A stretch of DNA of 64,000 nt from an uncultured Sediminibacterium sp. (GCF_946481145.1 NZ_CAMLMJ010000002.1:1-64000), one strand, 5' to 3'. Positions 36,493 to 45,463 are shown, counted from the stretch's first letter. Made by a program: numbers and translations. Notes: a model not told the origin generated them from the sequence alone.

Positions 36493-37457
36493 ACCGTGCT
36501 TTGCTATTCGACTTCACAGTAAACAAAGAAACAAACACCATTCATGTACAACGCGAATTTGCTGCCAAAGTAAATTTTGTATGGGATGCCTGGACCAAAC
36601 CCGAACTACTCGACCAGTGGTGGGCACCCAAGCCCTACAAGACCATCACCAAAACGATGGATTTCCGCGAAGGTGGTCACTGGCATTACCGTATGGTTGG
36701 ACCAGAAAGTGATTGTCACTGGTGTCGTGCCGATTACGAACATATTGATCCGCAAGTTACTTTCTCCGGCCTTGATGCTTTTTGTGATGAAGAAGGTAAT
36801 ATCAATACAGCTTTCCCTCGAGCACACTGGACCAACCGATTTAGTGAAAATGACGAAACTACTACTGTAAGTATTGTAATTGCCTATCAGTCGCTTGCCG
36901 ATTTGGAAAAAATAGTATCACTTGGTTTCAAAGAAGGATTTTCAATGGCGATGGAAAACCTTGATCAATACATTCAGGCGAAATTTCAACTACATGCTGA
37001 AATGAAAACAGATACTAAAGCCAGGGTATGCACGTATCTGAATTTTGATGGAAAAACTGAAGAAGCTTTTAGGTTTTACCAGTCTGTATTCAAAACGGCT
37101 TTTATCGCAGGCGGTATTCAGCGATTTGGAGATTTACCACCTGATTCGAATCATCCACCGGTAGCTGATGAAATAAAAAAAATGGTATTACATGTTGAGT
37201 TGCCAATTACAGGCAATCATATTCTCATGGGAACTGATGCACCCAAAGAAATGGGATTCACTCTTAATACTGGTAACAACATGCATATCTGTGTTGAACC
37301 TGAAACAAGGGCCGAAGCAGAACGATTATTCAATGCACTATCAGAGGGAGGAAAGATTGACATGCCATTAGAAGATATGTTCTTTGGTGCTTATTTTGGC
37401 AGCTTCACAGATAAGTATGGCATTAACTGGATGATTAACTGTGTGGCTAAAAAATAG
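36489..37457 (+). CDS. Fusion of an AHSA1/SRPBCC domain and a VOC (PhnB-like) domain
   Basis: A 322-residue two-domain protein. Residues about 12-165 are an AHSA1 (Aha1-like) SRPBCC lipid-pocket domain ([27 protein letters not shown]). Residues about 175-320 are a PhnB-type VOC domain ([38 protein letters not shown]). Usually these are separate genes in ArsR operons; here they are continuous with no stop or frameshift. Probably a small-molecule sensor or detoxifier. Context suggests it is controlled by the ArsR gene. Confidence 0.85.
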   Translation: MNRALLFDFTVNKETNTIHVQREFAAKVNFVWDAWTKPELLDQWWAPKPYKTITKTMDFREGGHWHYRMVGPESDCHWCRADYEHIDPQVTFSGLDAFCDEEGNINTAFPRAHWTNRFSENDETTTVSIVIAYQSLADLEKIVSLGFKEGFSMAMENLDQYIQAKFQLHAEMKTDTKARVCTYLNFDGKTEEAFRFYQSVFKTAFIAGGIQRFGDLPPDSNHPPVADEIKKMVLHVELPITGNHILMGTDAPKEMGFTLNTGNNMHICVEPETRAEAERLFNALSEGGKIDMPLEDMFFGAYFGSFTDKYGINWMINCVAKK

Positions 37458-37552
37458 TCCGAAAGTCGGGGGTCGGAAAGTCCGGAGCAGATCACTAATT
37501 TTATAACCCACTTCCGGTCTTCCGGTCTTTCGGACTTTCGGACTTTCAGACT
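37456..37552. repeat. GTCCGAAAGTC-type inverted repeat
   Basis: The left arm (37456-37485) and right arm (37520-37552) are imperfect inverted copies built on TCCGAAAGTC / GACTTTCGGA words. The right arm holds a tandem CGGACTTT repeat. The left arm overlaps the fusion gene's stop codon. Confidence 0.65.
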
Positions 37553-37571
37553 TCTTAAAAAACACTGCTAT

Positions 37572-37940
37572 ATGAAAACAAACAAATTAATCTACTGGAT
37601 CACCACCATTTTATTTTCGGGATTCATGATTTTTACTGCTGTCCCAAATATCATGATGGATACAGCGTCTAAACAACTTATTACTGATTATCTGGGTTAC
37701 CCTGCCTATTTTATCCCATTTATTGGGGTAGCAAAGGTATTGGGGTCACTGGCTATACTTGTTCCTTCATTCAAAAAAATAAAGGAATGGGCTTATGCGG
37801 GATTGGCTTTCGATTTAATTGGCGCTATGTATTCTGCTATTAAAGTAGGCGGACTGGATCCGGGTATGAGTATTATGCTACTGGTTTTTGCAGCAGGTAT
37901 TACTTCGTATATATATAATCAGAAAGTCTATAAAATTTAA
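37572..37940 (+). CDS. DoxX family membrane protein
   Basis: A 122-residue membrane protein with four hydrophobic helices, matching the DoxX-like family (LIYWITTILFSGFMIFTAVPN, GVAKVLGSLAILVPSF, EWAYAGLAFDLIGA). Likely co-transcribed with the ArsR and AHSA1-VOC genes despite the repeat between. Activity unknown. Confidence 0.82.
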   Translation: MKTNKLIYWITTILFSGFMIFTAVPNIMMDTASKQLITDYLGYPAYFIPFIGVAKVLGSLAILVPSFKKIKEWAYAGLAFDLIGAMYSAIKVGGLDPGMSIMLLVFAAGITSYIYNQKVYKI

Positions 37941-38040
37941 GTTATTGCCATTGAGGGAACAGAAGAGCATTGAAAGTTTTCTGCGTACTTCTGTGCTTTC
38001 AGTGGCAATCAATCCCTAGCTTTATCCAAACGACGAACAC

Positions 38041-38514
38041 ATGCTCTCTAAAAGCCAGGAAAAACATCTGCTGCAGACTTATTTCAACACAAAAAACAAT
38101 AAGAACATCCCCACGCATATCGCACAATTTGGTGCACCGGATTCAGATACTTCAGATGAAACATTGTTTTTTATTACAAAATACGTAGACAGTATCGATC
38201 GCCTGGATTTGCGCGGCTCATTTGTAACCGCAGATGGATTGCAGTTACTCAAAAAACTCAAACATGTTTTATTTCTCGACCTGGGCTCTTTGCCACTAAA
38301 CGATGATAATTTAGATTGTATACTGCATCTCACTATGCTACAGCACCTACACATCAGGCATACTGAAGTTTCTGCAGATGGTGCAGAGATGTTATTAAAG
38401 AGCTTCCAACATTTAGAAGACTTCGGTGTACACCTTAACGAAAACGATATGCTTCGTGGTGAAACATGGGAAAAAACATACCCTAACTGCGAGTTTACGC
38501 TTAGCAGGCGTTAA
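38041..38514 (+). CDS. Small leucine-rich-repeat-like protein
   Basis: A 157-residue cytosolic protein. Residues about 50-115 show three or four short leucine-rich units (IDRLDLRGSFVTADGLQLL, HVLFLDLGSLPLNDDN, LQHLHIRHTEVSADG). No signal peptide or enzyme motif is seen. Perhaps a protein-interaction domain. Confidence 0.55.
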   Translation: MLSKSQEKHLLQTYFNTKNNKNIPTHIAQFGAPDSDTSDETLFFITKYVDSIDRLDLRGSFVTADGLQLLKKLKHVLFLDLGSLPLNDDNLDCILHLTMLQHLHIRHTEVSADGAEMLLKSFQHLEDFGVHLNENDMLRGETWEKTYPNCEFTLSRR

Positions 38515-38528
38515 TTGCATACAGATTA

Positions 38529-38578
38529 TAGCCACAGATTCACAGATTAGGCATCATTAATCTGTGAATCTGTGGCTA
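38529..38578. repeat. GCCACAGATTCACAGATT hairpin repeat, perfect copy
   Basis: Two perfect 21-nt inverted arms (38529-38549 and 38558-38578) with an 8-nt loop. It lies between the LRR-like gene and a convergent esterase, so may also terminate. Confidence 0.85.
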
Positions 38579-38605
38579 AATAATTTCCTGCAAATAAGAA
38601 TCAGC

Positions 38606-40066
38606 TTATTTTATGCGCACATCAATTTCTTTTTGTACCCGTGTGGTGAATGCAGGTGACCAGATGCTCCAGTGATCGGCACCGGGTATTAGTTCGGCTA
38701 CCAGTGGCAGGTTGGCTGCTTTGGCTTTAGCACCAAATGCATTCACTGCCTCCTGAAGAAAGAAGTTATCAATCGAACCAGCGTATACATGTACTTTTCC
38801 TTCGAGTTTGTTTGCCAGTGATTTTGCATGTTTACTAATGAACAAACCAAGATCGTAGTCTTGCCATGTTTTAACCACATCCGTATCTATTTTACCTGTT
38901 GTACGATTAAATACTTCCCGTGGTCTTCCTTTTTTATCTGGCATACCAAACTCAGCTTCAAATGCCTGAAACTGTTCGCCATCTCCAATAAATATTTCGG
39001 TGCTGATAAAACTGCGTGTAGTATACAGGGGTTTGCCATCAATAATAAAAAATCCTCTTTCCTTTCCTTCCTTATCGGTATACATATTAGCATTTGGTTC
39101 ATAAAGATTAACACCGGTAAAAGAACTAAAATCAACCGGATCTGGCGATACTGCCCAACATCCGCCAAATGCATCCGGATAATTCAACTGTAACCACAAA
39201 GAACCATAACCACCTGTGCTTTGTCCCATTACAAAATGCTGGCTGGCGTCTGGTATAACCCTTAAATGTTTCTCCAGGTATGGTACCATTTCCTCTACCA
39301 GTGCTTTACCCCAGGGTCCATTAACCCTTGAGTCTACAAATGCATGTAGGCCAAAGGGTGATTGTGTTTCTGGGTTCAGGTATACATAAATTTTTTCCTT
39401 CCCTTCCGTCATTCCATAACGTTGTACAGTGTTATTGCTCATGAGGTCGTAATGTGTACCACCCCAGCCGGGTATCACAAATACCACCGGGTAAAGCCGG
39501 TTGGTATCGGTGTGGTATGATGCAGGTAAACGCAAGGCCGCTTGCATAAAAATAGCTTTCTTTCGAAATGCTGAAAGCAGCTTGCTTTGCAGTTTTATTT
39601 CTTTCTGCACATCAGTTTCCCTGAATTTTCTTTCTCCAATCTGGGTTTCAAAAACAAGGGTTGTATGTCCTACCCCCTCTTCATTTACATATAACAAAGC
39701 CTCTTTACGGGCATAAATATTACCGGTGTTATAGCTGCCCCTTTCGTCGAAATCGGTATCGATAATACCGGCTATTTTATAATAGCCCGGCTTAAGATTA
39801 GCACTGCCTGCAGGAAGCAATCGGCTGCTGGCTTTATCTAAAGAAATCGTGGTGCTATTTTCCAGGTTATTGATCTCCCAGGCAAACATGGCCTGCGATG
39901 GGTCGGGGTTATTGGGAACCCTTTTAGAGGTATCGTTTTGGGTAAATATGTATAGTTTTCCGGTAAAACTCTTATGAATAGAACTATCTATTTGAACATG
40001 GATTTTTACCTGCGAAAAAGCAGGCATACAAAGACAGATGGTAAGAACAATAGTTAGGTATTTCAT
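38606..40066 (-). CDS. Secreted alpha/beta-hydrolase esterase (esterase D/feruloyl-esterase-like)
   Basis: An 486-residue exported enzyme. The signal peptide precedes about residue 19 (MPAFSQ). A beta-rich N-terminal domain is followed by an alpha/beta hydrolase core with nucleophile elbow GQSTGGYGS and the late histidine in PGADHWSIW. Similar proteins de-esterify plant polysaccharides or siderophores. The frame runs to 40099, but ATG 40066 directly precedes the signal peptide. Confidence 0.85.
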   Translation of the reverse strand: MKYLTIVLTICLCMPAFSQVKIHVQIDSSIHKSFTGKLYIFTQNDTSKRVPNNPDPSQAMFAWEINNLENSTTISLDKASSRLLPAGSANLKPGYYKIAGIIDTDFDERGSYNTGNIYARKEALLYVNEEGVGHTTLVFETQIGERKFRETDVQKEIKLQSKLLSAFRKKAIFMQAALRLPASYHTDTNRLYPVVFVIPGWGGTHYDLMSNNTVQRYGMTEGKEKIYVYLNPETQSPFGLHAFVDSRVNGPWGKALVEEMVPYLEKHLRVIPDASQHFVMGQSTGGYGSLWLQLNYPDAFGGCWAVSPDPVDFSSFTGVNLYEPNANMYTDKEGKERGFFIIDGKPLYTTRSFISTEIFIGDGEQFQAFEAEFGMPDKKGRPREVFNRTTGKIDTDVVKTWQDYDLGLFISKHAKSLANKLEGKVHVYAGSIDNFFLQEAVNAFGAKAKAANLPLVAELIPGADHWSIWSPAFTTRVQKEIDVRIK

Positions 40067-40424
40067 GTAGTCATTTTTTTTCTTAACGTAAAGTAGCATT
40101 TTCTGTTACATTATACAGGATCACATATTTATGTGGATATAAAGAAATAGGAGTGAATGAGTTTTTAGAGGAATGAATATTTTGTTGGCTAATCAGATTA
40201 GTTATGGGATTTGGGTAATTCATTATAAGGTTTAGGTCAATAGACGGTTAGTGTTTATATCATGTACAATCAGACAAACACTACTGCTTTAACAAGTTTT
40301 AAAGTTGTATCACCATCGGGAAATTAGTCGATCTGGCGGAATAAGATATGGTGAAGAATGTTTTGTAAATTTAGTCATTAGAGGCAGCATAAAGGCCTGC
40401 ATTACTTATGACGAAAAAATAATC
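40067..40424. other. 358-bp intergenic region between divergent genes
   Basis: No gene is supported here. The only structure seen is an 8-bp inverted repeat TAGTGTTT (40249-40256) / AAACACTA (40276-40283), which could be a regulator site. The upstream extension of the DHFR-like frame into this gap starts with unrelated residues and is not accepted. Confidence 0.5.
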
Positions 40425-40982
40425 ATGAGAAAACTTATCATGTGGAATCTAATGTCCCTTGATGGATATTTTCAAGGGGAGCAAAACTGGGACCTATCAT
40501 TTCATCAACTTGTTTGGGGACCAGAACTAGAAAAATTAAGTATCGAGCAATTAGCATCTGCCGATTATCTGGTATTCGGACGTACCACCTATGAAGGTAT
40601 GGCGGCTTATTGGACAAAAGCAGAAAATACTGCATCAACCGTTGGTAAACTGATGAATAGTTTGCCAAAGCTTGTATTTTCTAAAACTTTAAGATCCGCA
40701 GATTGGAGCAATACAATTATCATTAATGAAAATGCTTCTGCTGAAATTGAACAACTAAAACAGCAGGGTGGAAAGGATATTTATGTTTTTGGCAGTGCAA
40801 CTCTTTCGGAAACATTTATAAATGATGATCTTTTTGACGAATATAGAATTGGAATTGCACCAGTTATTTTAGGTAGTGGGAAACTCCTTTTCAGGCAAGG
40901 AATGGATACTAAAAATCTATCGCTAATTTCAACACAGCAACTTTCTACAGGTGGTATGATTCTGAAATACTCAAAGCAATAA
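40425..40982 (+). CDS. Dihydrofolate reductase family protein (RibD C-terminal-like)
   Basis: A 185-residue reductase-fold protein. KLIMWNLMSLDGYF, DYLVFGRTTYEGMAAYW, KQQGGKDIYVFGSATL and the NDLFDEYRIGIAPVILGSG segments are typical of the YyaP/YwjB branch. It probably uses NADPH; the substrate is unknown. The start chosen (40425) matches the family's N-terminus. Confidence 0.85.
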   Translation: MRKLIMWNLMSLDGYFQGEQNWDLSFHQLVWGPELEKLSIEQLASADYLVFGRTTYEGMAAYWTKAENTASTVGKLMNSLPKLVFSKTLRSADWSNTIIINENASAEIEQLKQQGGKDIYVFGSATLSETFINDDLFDEYRIGIAPVILGSGKLLFRQGMDTKNLSLISTQQLSTGGMILKYSKQ

Positions 40983-41046
40983 AAATTTACAACTTTGTAT
41001 ATCAGTCATTGGGGTGTGACAAGTTACTAATCAAACCCTATATATA

Positions 41047-41523
41047 ATGTGTAACACCAAACTGCTTATATTATCCTTTCTCTTTTTTATAGCCTGTCAG
41101 AATCAGGTTAAGCACTCTCCAAAATTTGCAGCAATCGACAAAAAGCTGAACAGGGTAGCTAAACAACTGGGGGTTAAGGTAAGTACAGAAGTAGGCGGAT
41201 ATAGCTTGGATGGAAAAGTGGTACCGAAATCAAAGCTCGAATCCAGAAAAATTGTATGGACTGAAGATTCAATTGGCAAAGGCATCTTTATTCATCAGAA
41301 CTTTACCAATAAAAACATCAATGTACCCGACTGGGATTTTATGGTTGTAGCCTGGCTCGAAAAAAGAAATAGTGGATCGGAAGGCTCGCCCTTTTGGCTT
41401 AGGAAGCTATTAGAAAAAGTTACGCTCACAGAAATAGAAAGTAAACTGGATGAGCTTTTAAAACAATCATTAGACAGTTTACGAAGCATTAAAACCACTG
41501 ATCTTGGTTATGACAATTATTAA
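41047..41523 (+). CDS. Hypothetical lipoprotein
   Basis: A 158-residue lipoprotein with lipobox cysteine C17 (LFFIAC). The body is basic and rich in Lys/Ser with no recognised domain; a WDFMVVAWLEKR segment lies about halfway. The next gene also encodes a lipoprotein of unknown role; they may be co-transcribed. Confidence 0.65.
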   Translation: MCNTKLLILSFLFFIACQNQVKHSPKFAAIDKKLNRVAKQLGVKVSTEVGGYSLDGKVVPKSKLESRKIVWTEDSIGKGIFIHQNFTNKNINVPDWDFMVVAWLEKRNSGSEGSPFWLRKLLEKVTLTEIESKLDELLKQSLDSLRSIKTTDLGYDNY

Positions 41524-41595
41524 AATTATAAAACATACTACGCAATGTATGTTATGCTATAAACAAGAAACAAAATTCATCCTAACAATTAGCTC

Positions 41596-42201
41596 ATGAA
41601 TAGACATGTTTTCCTCTTTATTCAACTATACTTCATTTTACTTATTGCCGCAAGCTGTAATAACAACTTAACACCTGCTGTGGATCAGGAAACTGAAAAA
41701 GCAAAACTTTATTATCACAATGATACAAAACAAAATTATCCAGGGGAACTTTCGGATTCTTCCTTTACTGCTTTAAAGCAGTATTTAACTAATGCCACAA
41801 ATACCATACTAAAAGATACCATCATCATCAAGTACGACTACAACAATGAAACCTGCTGGAACAGCCTGGATCAGCATGGGAAAAAATACATTATGCGGCT
41901 TGTAAATGCCAATAAGAAAAGAATCGAGCAGATTTTAGCTAAACGAGAAAATATTTCATTGTTTACCTTCAGAGAACCCGGAAACAATATAAACAAATTA
42001 AAAAACTGGGACCCTTCCATTGTTATCGACAGTACAAAACAACTTTTCAATCTGTTATTCAGTGAGCGTTGCACCTGTGGCAGCTCAATACTTATTATGC
42101 CGGATAAAAAATTTGTTTTCCTGCGTTCAGACGCACATTCAGAAATATTCAACTTACCCCCATGGGAAATAGTTGCTATTTTAAGAAAGCAACAAAACTA
42201 A
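41596..42201 (+). CDS. Hypothetical lipoprotein
   Basis: A 201-residue lipoprotein with lipobox cysteine C21 (LLIAASC). No domain is recognised. A CTCGSSILIMPDK-like Cys-rich turn near the end (RCTCGSS) may bind metal or form a disulfide, but this is speculative. Confidence 0.62.
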   Translation: MNRHVFLFIQLYFILLIAASCNNNLTPAVDQETEKAKLYYHNDTKQNYPGELSDSSFTALKQYLTNATNTILKDTIIIKYDYNNETCWNSLDQHGKKYIMRLVNANKKRIEQILAKRENISLFTFREPGNNINKLKNWDPSIVIDSTKQLFNLLFSERCTCGSSILIMPDKKFVFLRSDAHSEIFNLPPWEIVAILRKQQN

Positions 42202-42249
42202 TTGCACCTCAATCTGCGCATATATGGTCTTAGATTTTAAAATTAAAGA

Positions 42250-42280
42250 CAATAAAAAAGGGAGATGAAATTCATCTCCC
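42250..42280 (-). terminator. Terminator of the rplM-rpsI-rpsB-tsf operon
   Basis: A 9-bp stem GGGAGATGA / TCATCTCCC with an AAT loop, followed on the minus strand by CTTTTTTATT. It lies about 30 bp after the tsf stop. Confidence 0.88.
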
Positions 42281-42307
42281 TCTATATAAAATCAACTCAA
42301 ATATAAA

Positions 42308-43144
42308 TTAACCTAAAGCCACACGCTTAAAGCTGGTAACTTTTACATCACCTGCAGATTTCAGGTAAGCTTCTACAGTCATACCACCATCTTTCACAAA
42401 AGCTTGTGCAAGTAGTGTATTTTCTTTGAAGAAAGCATTCAGTTTACCTTCTGCAATCTTAGCGATCATATCATCTGGTTTACCTGCCATTTTAGGATCG
42501 GCTTTCATAGTATCTACTACGATAGCTCTCTCTCTTTCAATGGTTTCAGTAGGAATGCTGTTTGCATCAACTGCAAGTGGGTTCATAGCTGCAATTTGCA
42601 TTGCAACATCTTTACCAGCTTCAGGAGCATCACTGCTAAGTCCTACAAGAACACCCATACGGTAGGCACCATGAATATAAGATGCTACATAAGGAGCTTC
42701 GATTCTTTCGAATCTTGCGATACCGATTTTTTCTCCGATAGAAGCCAGTTTATCGTTGATCATATCAGCAACTTTAGCGCCATTGATCACAACTTCATTC
42801 AGTTCTTCTGCTGATTTTACATCATTGGCAACAGCAGCATCTGCAATAGATTGAGCAAATGCTACGAAGTCTGCATTTTTAGATACGAAGTCAGTTTCGC
42901 AGCTAATACAAACCACAAAACCTGTTTTGTTATCAGCAGAAGTTTTAGCGATGATCACACCTTCTTTTGCTTCACGGTCGCTACGTTTTGCAGCAACTTT
43001 CTGGCCTTGTTTACGTAACCAATCGATGGCAGCTTCAAAATCGCCATTGGTTTCAGTCAAAGCTTTACGACAATCCATCATGCCGGCACCTGTAGCCTGG
43101 CGCAATTTGTTAATATCAGCGGCTGTTATTGTTACCGTACTCAT
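42308..43144 (-). CDS. tsf: Elongation factor Ts
   Basis: A 278-residue guanine nucleotide exchange factor for EF-Tu. The N-terminal UBA-like domain (INKLRQATGAGMMDCRKAL) and the conserved ISCETDFVSKN motif are present, as are the core domains through IAEGKLNAFFKENTLLAQAFVKD. It follows rpsB after a 211-bp gap that holds a large hairpin. Confidence 0.96.
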   Translation of the reverse strand: MSTVTITAADINKLRQATGAGMMDCRKALTETNGDFEAAIDWLRKQGQKVAAKRSDREAKEGVIIAKTSADNKTGFVVCISCETDFVSKNADFVAFAQSIADAAVANDVKSAEELNEVVINGAKVADMINDKLASIGEKIGIARFERIEAPYVASYIHGAYRMGVLVGLSSDAPEAGKDVAMQIAAMNPLAVDANSIPTETIERERAIVVDTMKADPKMAGKPDDMIAKIAEGKLNAFFKENTLLAQAFVKDGGMTVEAYLKSAGDVKVTSFKRVALG

Positions 43145-43293
43145 AGTATGTTGTAATTTATTATAGTGAATACTTTGGGTTCTGTAAGGTTGTAAAAACT
43201 ACCAGTTTCTACACCATTCCCGTTTTATTAAATTGTGAACAGTCATTGTCAAATACAATGCCTGAGCAGCAAATGCTTGAAGTGTATATATAA

Positions 43294-43343
43294 ATTGGGT
43301 CATTATGTCATTACCAGGAAAGATAATGACGTAATGACCCAAT
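43294..43343. repeat. Hairpin between rpsB and tsf
   Basis: 20-nt arms (43294-43313 / 43324-43343) with two mismatches, built on GGGTCATTA words, and a 10-nt loop. It may act as a partial terminator or mRNA-stability element within the operon. Confidence 0.75.
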
Positions 43344-43355
43344 CAGTTTACTTCA

Positions 43356-44246
43356 TTATCTGCCTCCACCGCCAGCAGGGCGACGGTTTCCTGGAACACG
43401 ACGCTTAGGCGCACCGCTTCCGGCTTCTGTAGTGTTACCAGCACCACGGCGACCACCACGTCCGGCTTCAGCTTGTGCTTCAGCTTCTAAACGACGGGCT
43501 TTTGCTTCGTTTTCGTTGTTGCTCTCTTCTGTTTCTTCTTCATCTTTAGAAGCCTGACGCTCAGCCAGTCCTTCAGCAATTGCAGCAACGATATAGTTAG
43601 TAATGATTGCAATAGATTTAGTAGCATCGTCATTCGCAGGAATAGCGAAGTCTACTTTATTAGGATCACAGTTGGTATCTACCATACCAAATGTTGTGAT
43701 ACCTAAACGCTTGGCTTCAGCCAAAGCAATATGCTCGTGCCCGATATCTACCAGGAATAAAGCTGCTGGTAAGCGACCCAGTTGAGCGATACCACCGAGT
43801 ACTTTTTCCATTTTGTCTTTATCGCGGCTCAAAGTGAGACGTTCTTTTTTAGTCAGGCTTTCAGCACTGCCATCAGCAAGCATTTTTTCGATGCTCTGCA
43901 TTTTCTTCACACTCTTACGAACAGTGTTGAAGTTGGTTAACATACCACCTAACCAACGTTCTGTTGCAAAAGGCATGTTTACACGTTTAGCGCATTCGCT
44001 AACGATTTCTTTCGCCTGCTTTTTAGTAGCCACGAACATGATCTTTTTACCGCTTTTTGCGATCTGCTTAACCGCAGCCGCAGCTTCCTGCAGGTGGTCA
44101 ACAGTTTTATTCAGATCAATGATGTGAATACCTTTCTTCTCAGCAAAGATGTATGGTAACATCTTAGGGTTCCACTTCTTTTTCAGGTGACCAAAGTGTA
44201 CGCCGGCCTCCAGAAGTTGTTGCTGCAATGAAGTGTTATTTTCCAT
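43356..44246 (-). CDS. rpsB: 30S ribosomal protein S2 with long C-terminal tail
   Basis: A 296-residue S2. The core (to about residue 225) has the usual HFGHLKKKWNPKM, FVATKKQAKEI, RWLGGMLTNF and DTNCDPNKVDFAIPAND blocks. A 70-residue tail follows: an acidic stretch (KDEEETEESNNENE), then Arg/Gly-rich (AGRGGRRGAG, RRVPGNRRPAGGGGR). Bacteroidota S2 proteins often have such tails; this one is unusually RG-rich. Confidence 0.95.
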   Translation of the reverse strand: MENNTSLQQQLLEAGVHFGHLKKKWNPKMLPYIFAEKKGIHIIDLNKTVDHLQEAAAAVKQIAKSGKKIMFVATKKQAKEIVSECAKRVNMPFATERWLGGMLTNFNTVRKSVKKMQSIEKMLADGSAESLTKKERLTLSRDKDKMEKVLGGIAQLGRLPAALFLVDIGHEHIALAEAKRLGITTFGMVDTNCDPNKVDFAIPANDDATKSIAIITNYIVAAIAEGLAERQASKDEEETEESNNENEAKARRLEAEAQAEAGRGGRRGAGNTTEAGSGAPKRRVPGNRRPAGGGGR

Positions 44247-44281
44247 CTTGTATGATTATAATATTTTAATTGTTTGTTGTT

Positions 44282-44351
44282 GTCCATAGACCATAGTCCA
44301 TGGTCCATACCTATTATTAACCATGGACCATTGACTATGGACCATGGTCCG
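44282..44351. repeat. CCATGGAC word-mosaic repeat between rpsI and rpsB
   Basis: 70 bp of TCCATAGACC, CATGGTCC, CCATGGACC and GACTATGG words in both orientations, forming overlapping palindromes. It interrupts an operon of essential genes, so it must be tolerated by, or useful to, transcription there. Confidence 0.75.
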
Positions 44352-44354
44352 TTA

Positions 44355-44744
44355 TTAACGCTTACTGAACTGGTAGCTTCTACGTGCTTTCTTGTGACCG
44401 AATTTCTTACGCTCAACACCACGTGGATCGCGCTTCAGTTGACCGGCAGCTTTTAACGACGGACGGAACTCAGCGTTTACTTCAAGCAGCGCACGGGCAA
44501 TACCCAATTTTGCAGCTTCGGCCTGGCCTTTTAAACCACCACCTTGTGCATTGATTACCACATCATACTTATCCAGTACTTCAGCAGTTTTCAGAGGCGC
44601 TTCTACCTGGTTCTGCAGGTAAACCAGCGGAAAATATTCTTTATAATCTTTACCGTTTACAGTGATCTTACCATCACCCTTGCTTATGAATACACGGGTA
44701 ACAGCTTCTTTACGGCGACCAACTGCGTTTTTTTGTTTTTCCAT
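44355..44744 (-). CDS. rpsI: 30S ribosomal protein S9
   Basis: A 129-residue S9. RRKEAVTRVFISKGDG, VNAQGGGLKGQAEAAKLGIARAL, LKRDPRGVERKKFGHKKARRSYQFSKR at the C-terminus (basic decoding-site tail) are all conserved. Second gene of the operon, 36 bp after rplM. Confidence 0.97.
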   Translation of the reverse strand: MEKQKNAVGRRKEAVTRVFISKGDGKITVNGKDYKEYFPLVYLQNQVEAPLKTAEVLDKYDVVINAQGGGLKGQAEAAKLGIARALLEVNAEFRPSLKAAGQLKRDPRGVERKKFGHKKARRSYQFSKR

Positions 44745-44780
44745 TTATCAGGAATTTGTAATTAGCTAATTTGTTGTGGA

Positions 44781-45224
44781 TTAGAACTTCAGTTCTTTAG
44801 GTTGCTGTGCAGTATGCGGATGAGCAGTACCTGCATAAACAAACAATTTCTTGATCATTTTACGACCTAAACGGTTTTTAGGTAACATACCTTTTACCGC
44901 TCTCTCCATAATAACTTCTGGACGACGTTTGATCAGATCCTGTGCAGCTTCTTCTTTTTTACCACCTGGGTAACCAGAGAAGTTGATGTATTGTTTGTCT
45001 TCGAATTTGTTACCTGTGAAAACAACTTTTTCAGCATTGATAACAATTACGTAGTCACCACAATCTACGTGCGGTGTGTAATAAGCTTTGTTCTTACCAC
45101 GAAGAACTGAAGCAATTTTTGAAGCAATACGACCTACGGTTTGATTAGTACCGTCAACCACATACCAGTTGTGCTGAACGGTAGCCGCATTTGCATGCTT
45201 GGTGGTGAAATGAAGTTTACTCAT
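44781..45224 (-). CDS. rplM: 50S ribosomal protein L13
   Basis: A 147-residue L13. [42 protein letters not shown] and [15 protein letters not shown] are conserved. It is the first gene of rplM-rpsI-rpsB-tsf and has a clear promoter upstream. Confidence 0.97.
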   Translation of the reverse strand: MSKLHFTTKHANAATVQHNWYVVDGTNQTVGRIASKIASVLRGKNKAYYTPHVDCGDYVIVINAEKVVFTGNKFEDKQYINFSGYPGGKKEEAAQDLIKRRPEVIMERAVKGMLPKNRLGRKMIKKLFVYAGTAHPHTAQQPKELKF

Positions 45225-45293
45225 AATATTTCTTTTTAAGTGAATCCGGCGCTATCCCACCGGCTGTATAATATCCCGAAAAAATTCGGATGG

Positions 45294-45325
45294 CAAAGGT
45301 ACGCCTGAGTTACACGATTTTCCAA
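45294..45325 (-). promoter_or_regulatory. Promoter of the rplM operon
   Basis: On the minus strand, TTG (45325-45323), a 21-nt spacer and TACCTTTG (45301-45294) match the Bacteroidota -33/-7 consensus. The 5' leader is about 65 nt and includes a CCGAAAAAATTCGG inverted repeat (45277-45290), which might be a site for translational control. Confidence 0.6.
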
Positions 45326-45400
45326 GGATTTTAGGGTCTATTTTAAAAGACACCTTTGCAACTAATTGATTTTCAATAAAAAATTTGTACTGAATTTTAT

Positions 45401-45463
45401 ATTGATCGACAAAAAAAGCCACAGATTCACAGATTTTGGTCGATCAATCTGTGAATCTGTGGC
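45401..45463. repeat. GCCACAGATTCACAGATT hairpin repeat with competing inner palindrome
   Basis: Perfect 18-nt arms (45418-45435 / 45446-45463) with a 10-nt loop. A second perfect inverted pair, ATTGATCGAC (45401-45410) and GTCGATCAAT (45439-45448), overlaps the loop and right arm, so the two hairpins cannot form fully at once. It lies between the esterase end and the rplM promoter. Confidence 0.8.

Noticed and set aside
43200..45240. tRNA genes near the ribosomal protein operon
   Set aside because: No cloverleaf or TTCGAAT-type T-loop was found by eye in the gaps; all hairpins are accounted for by repeats or terminators.
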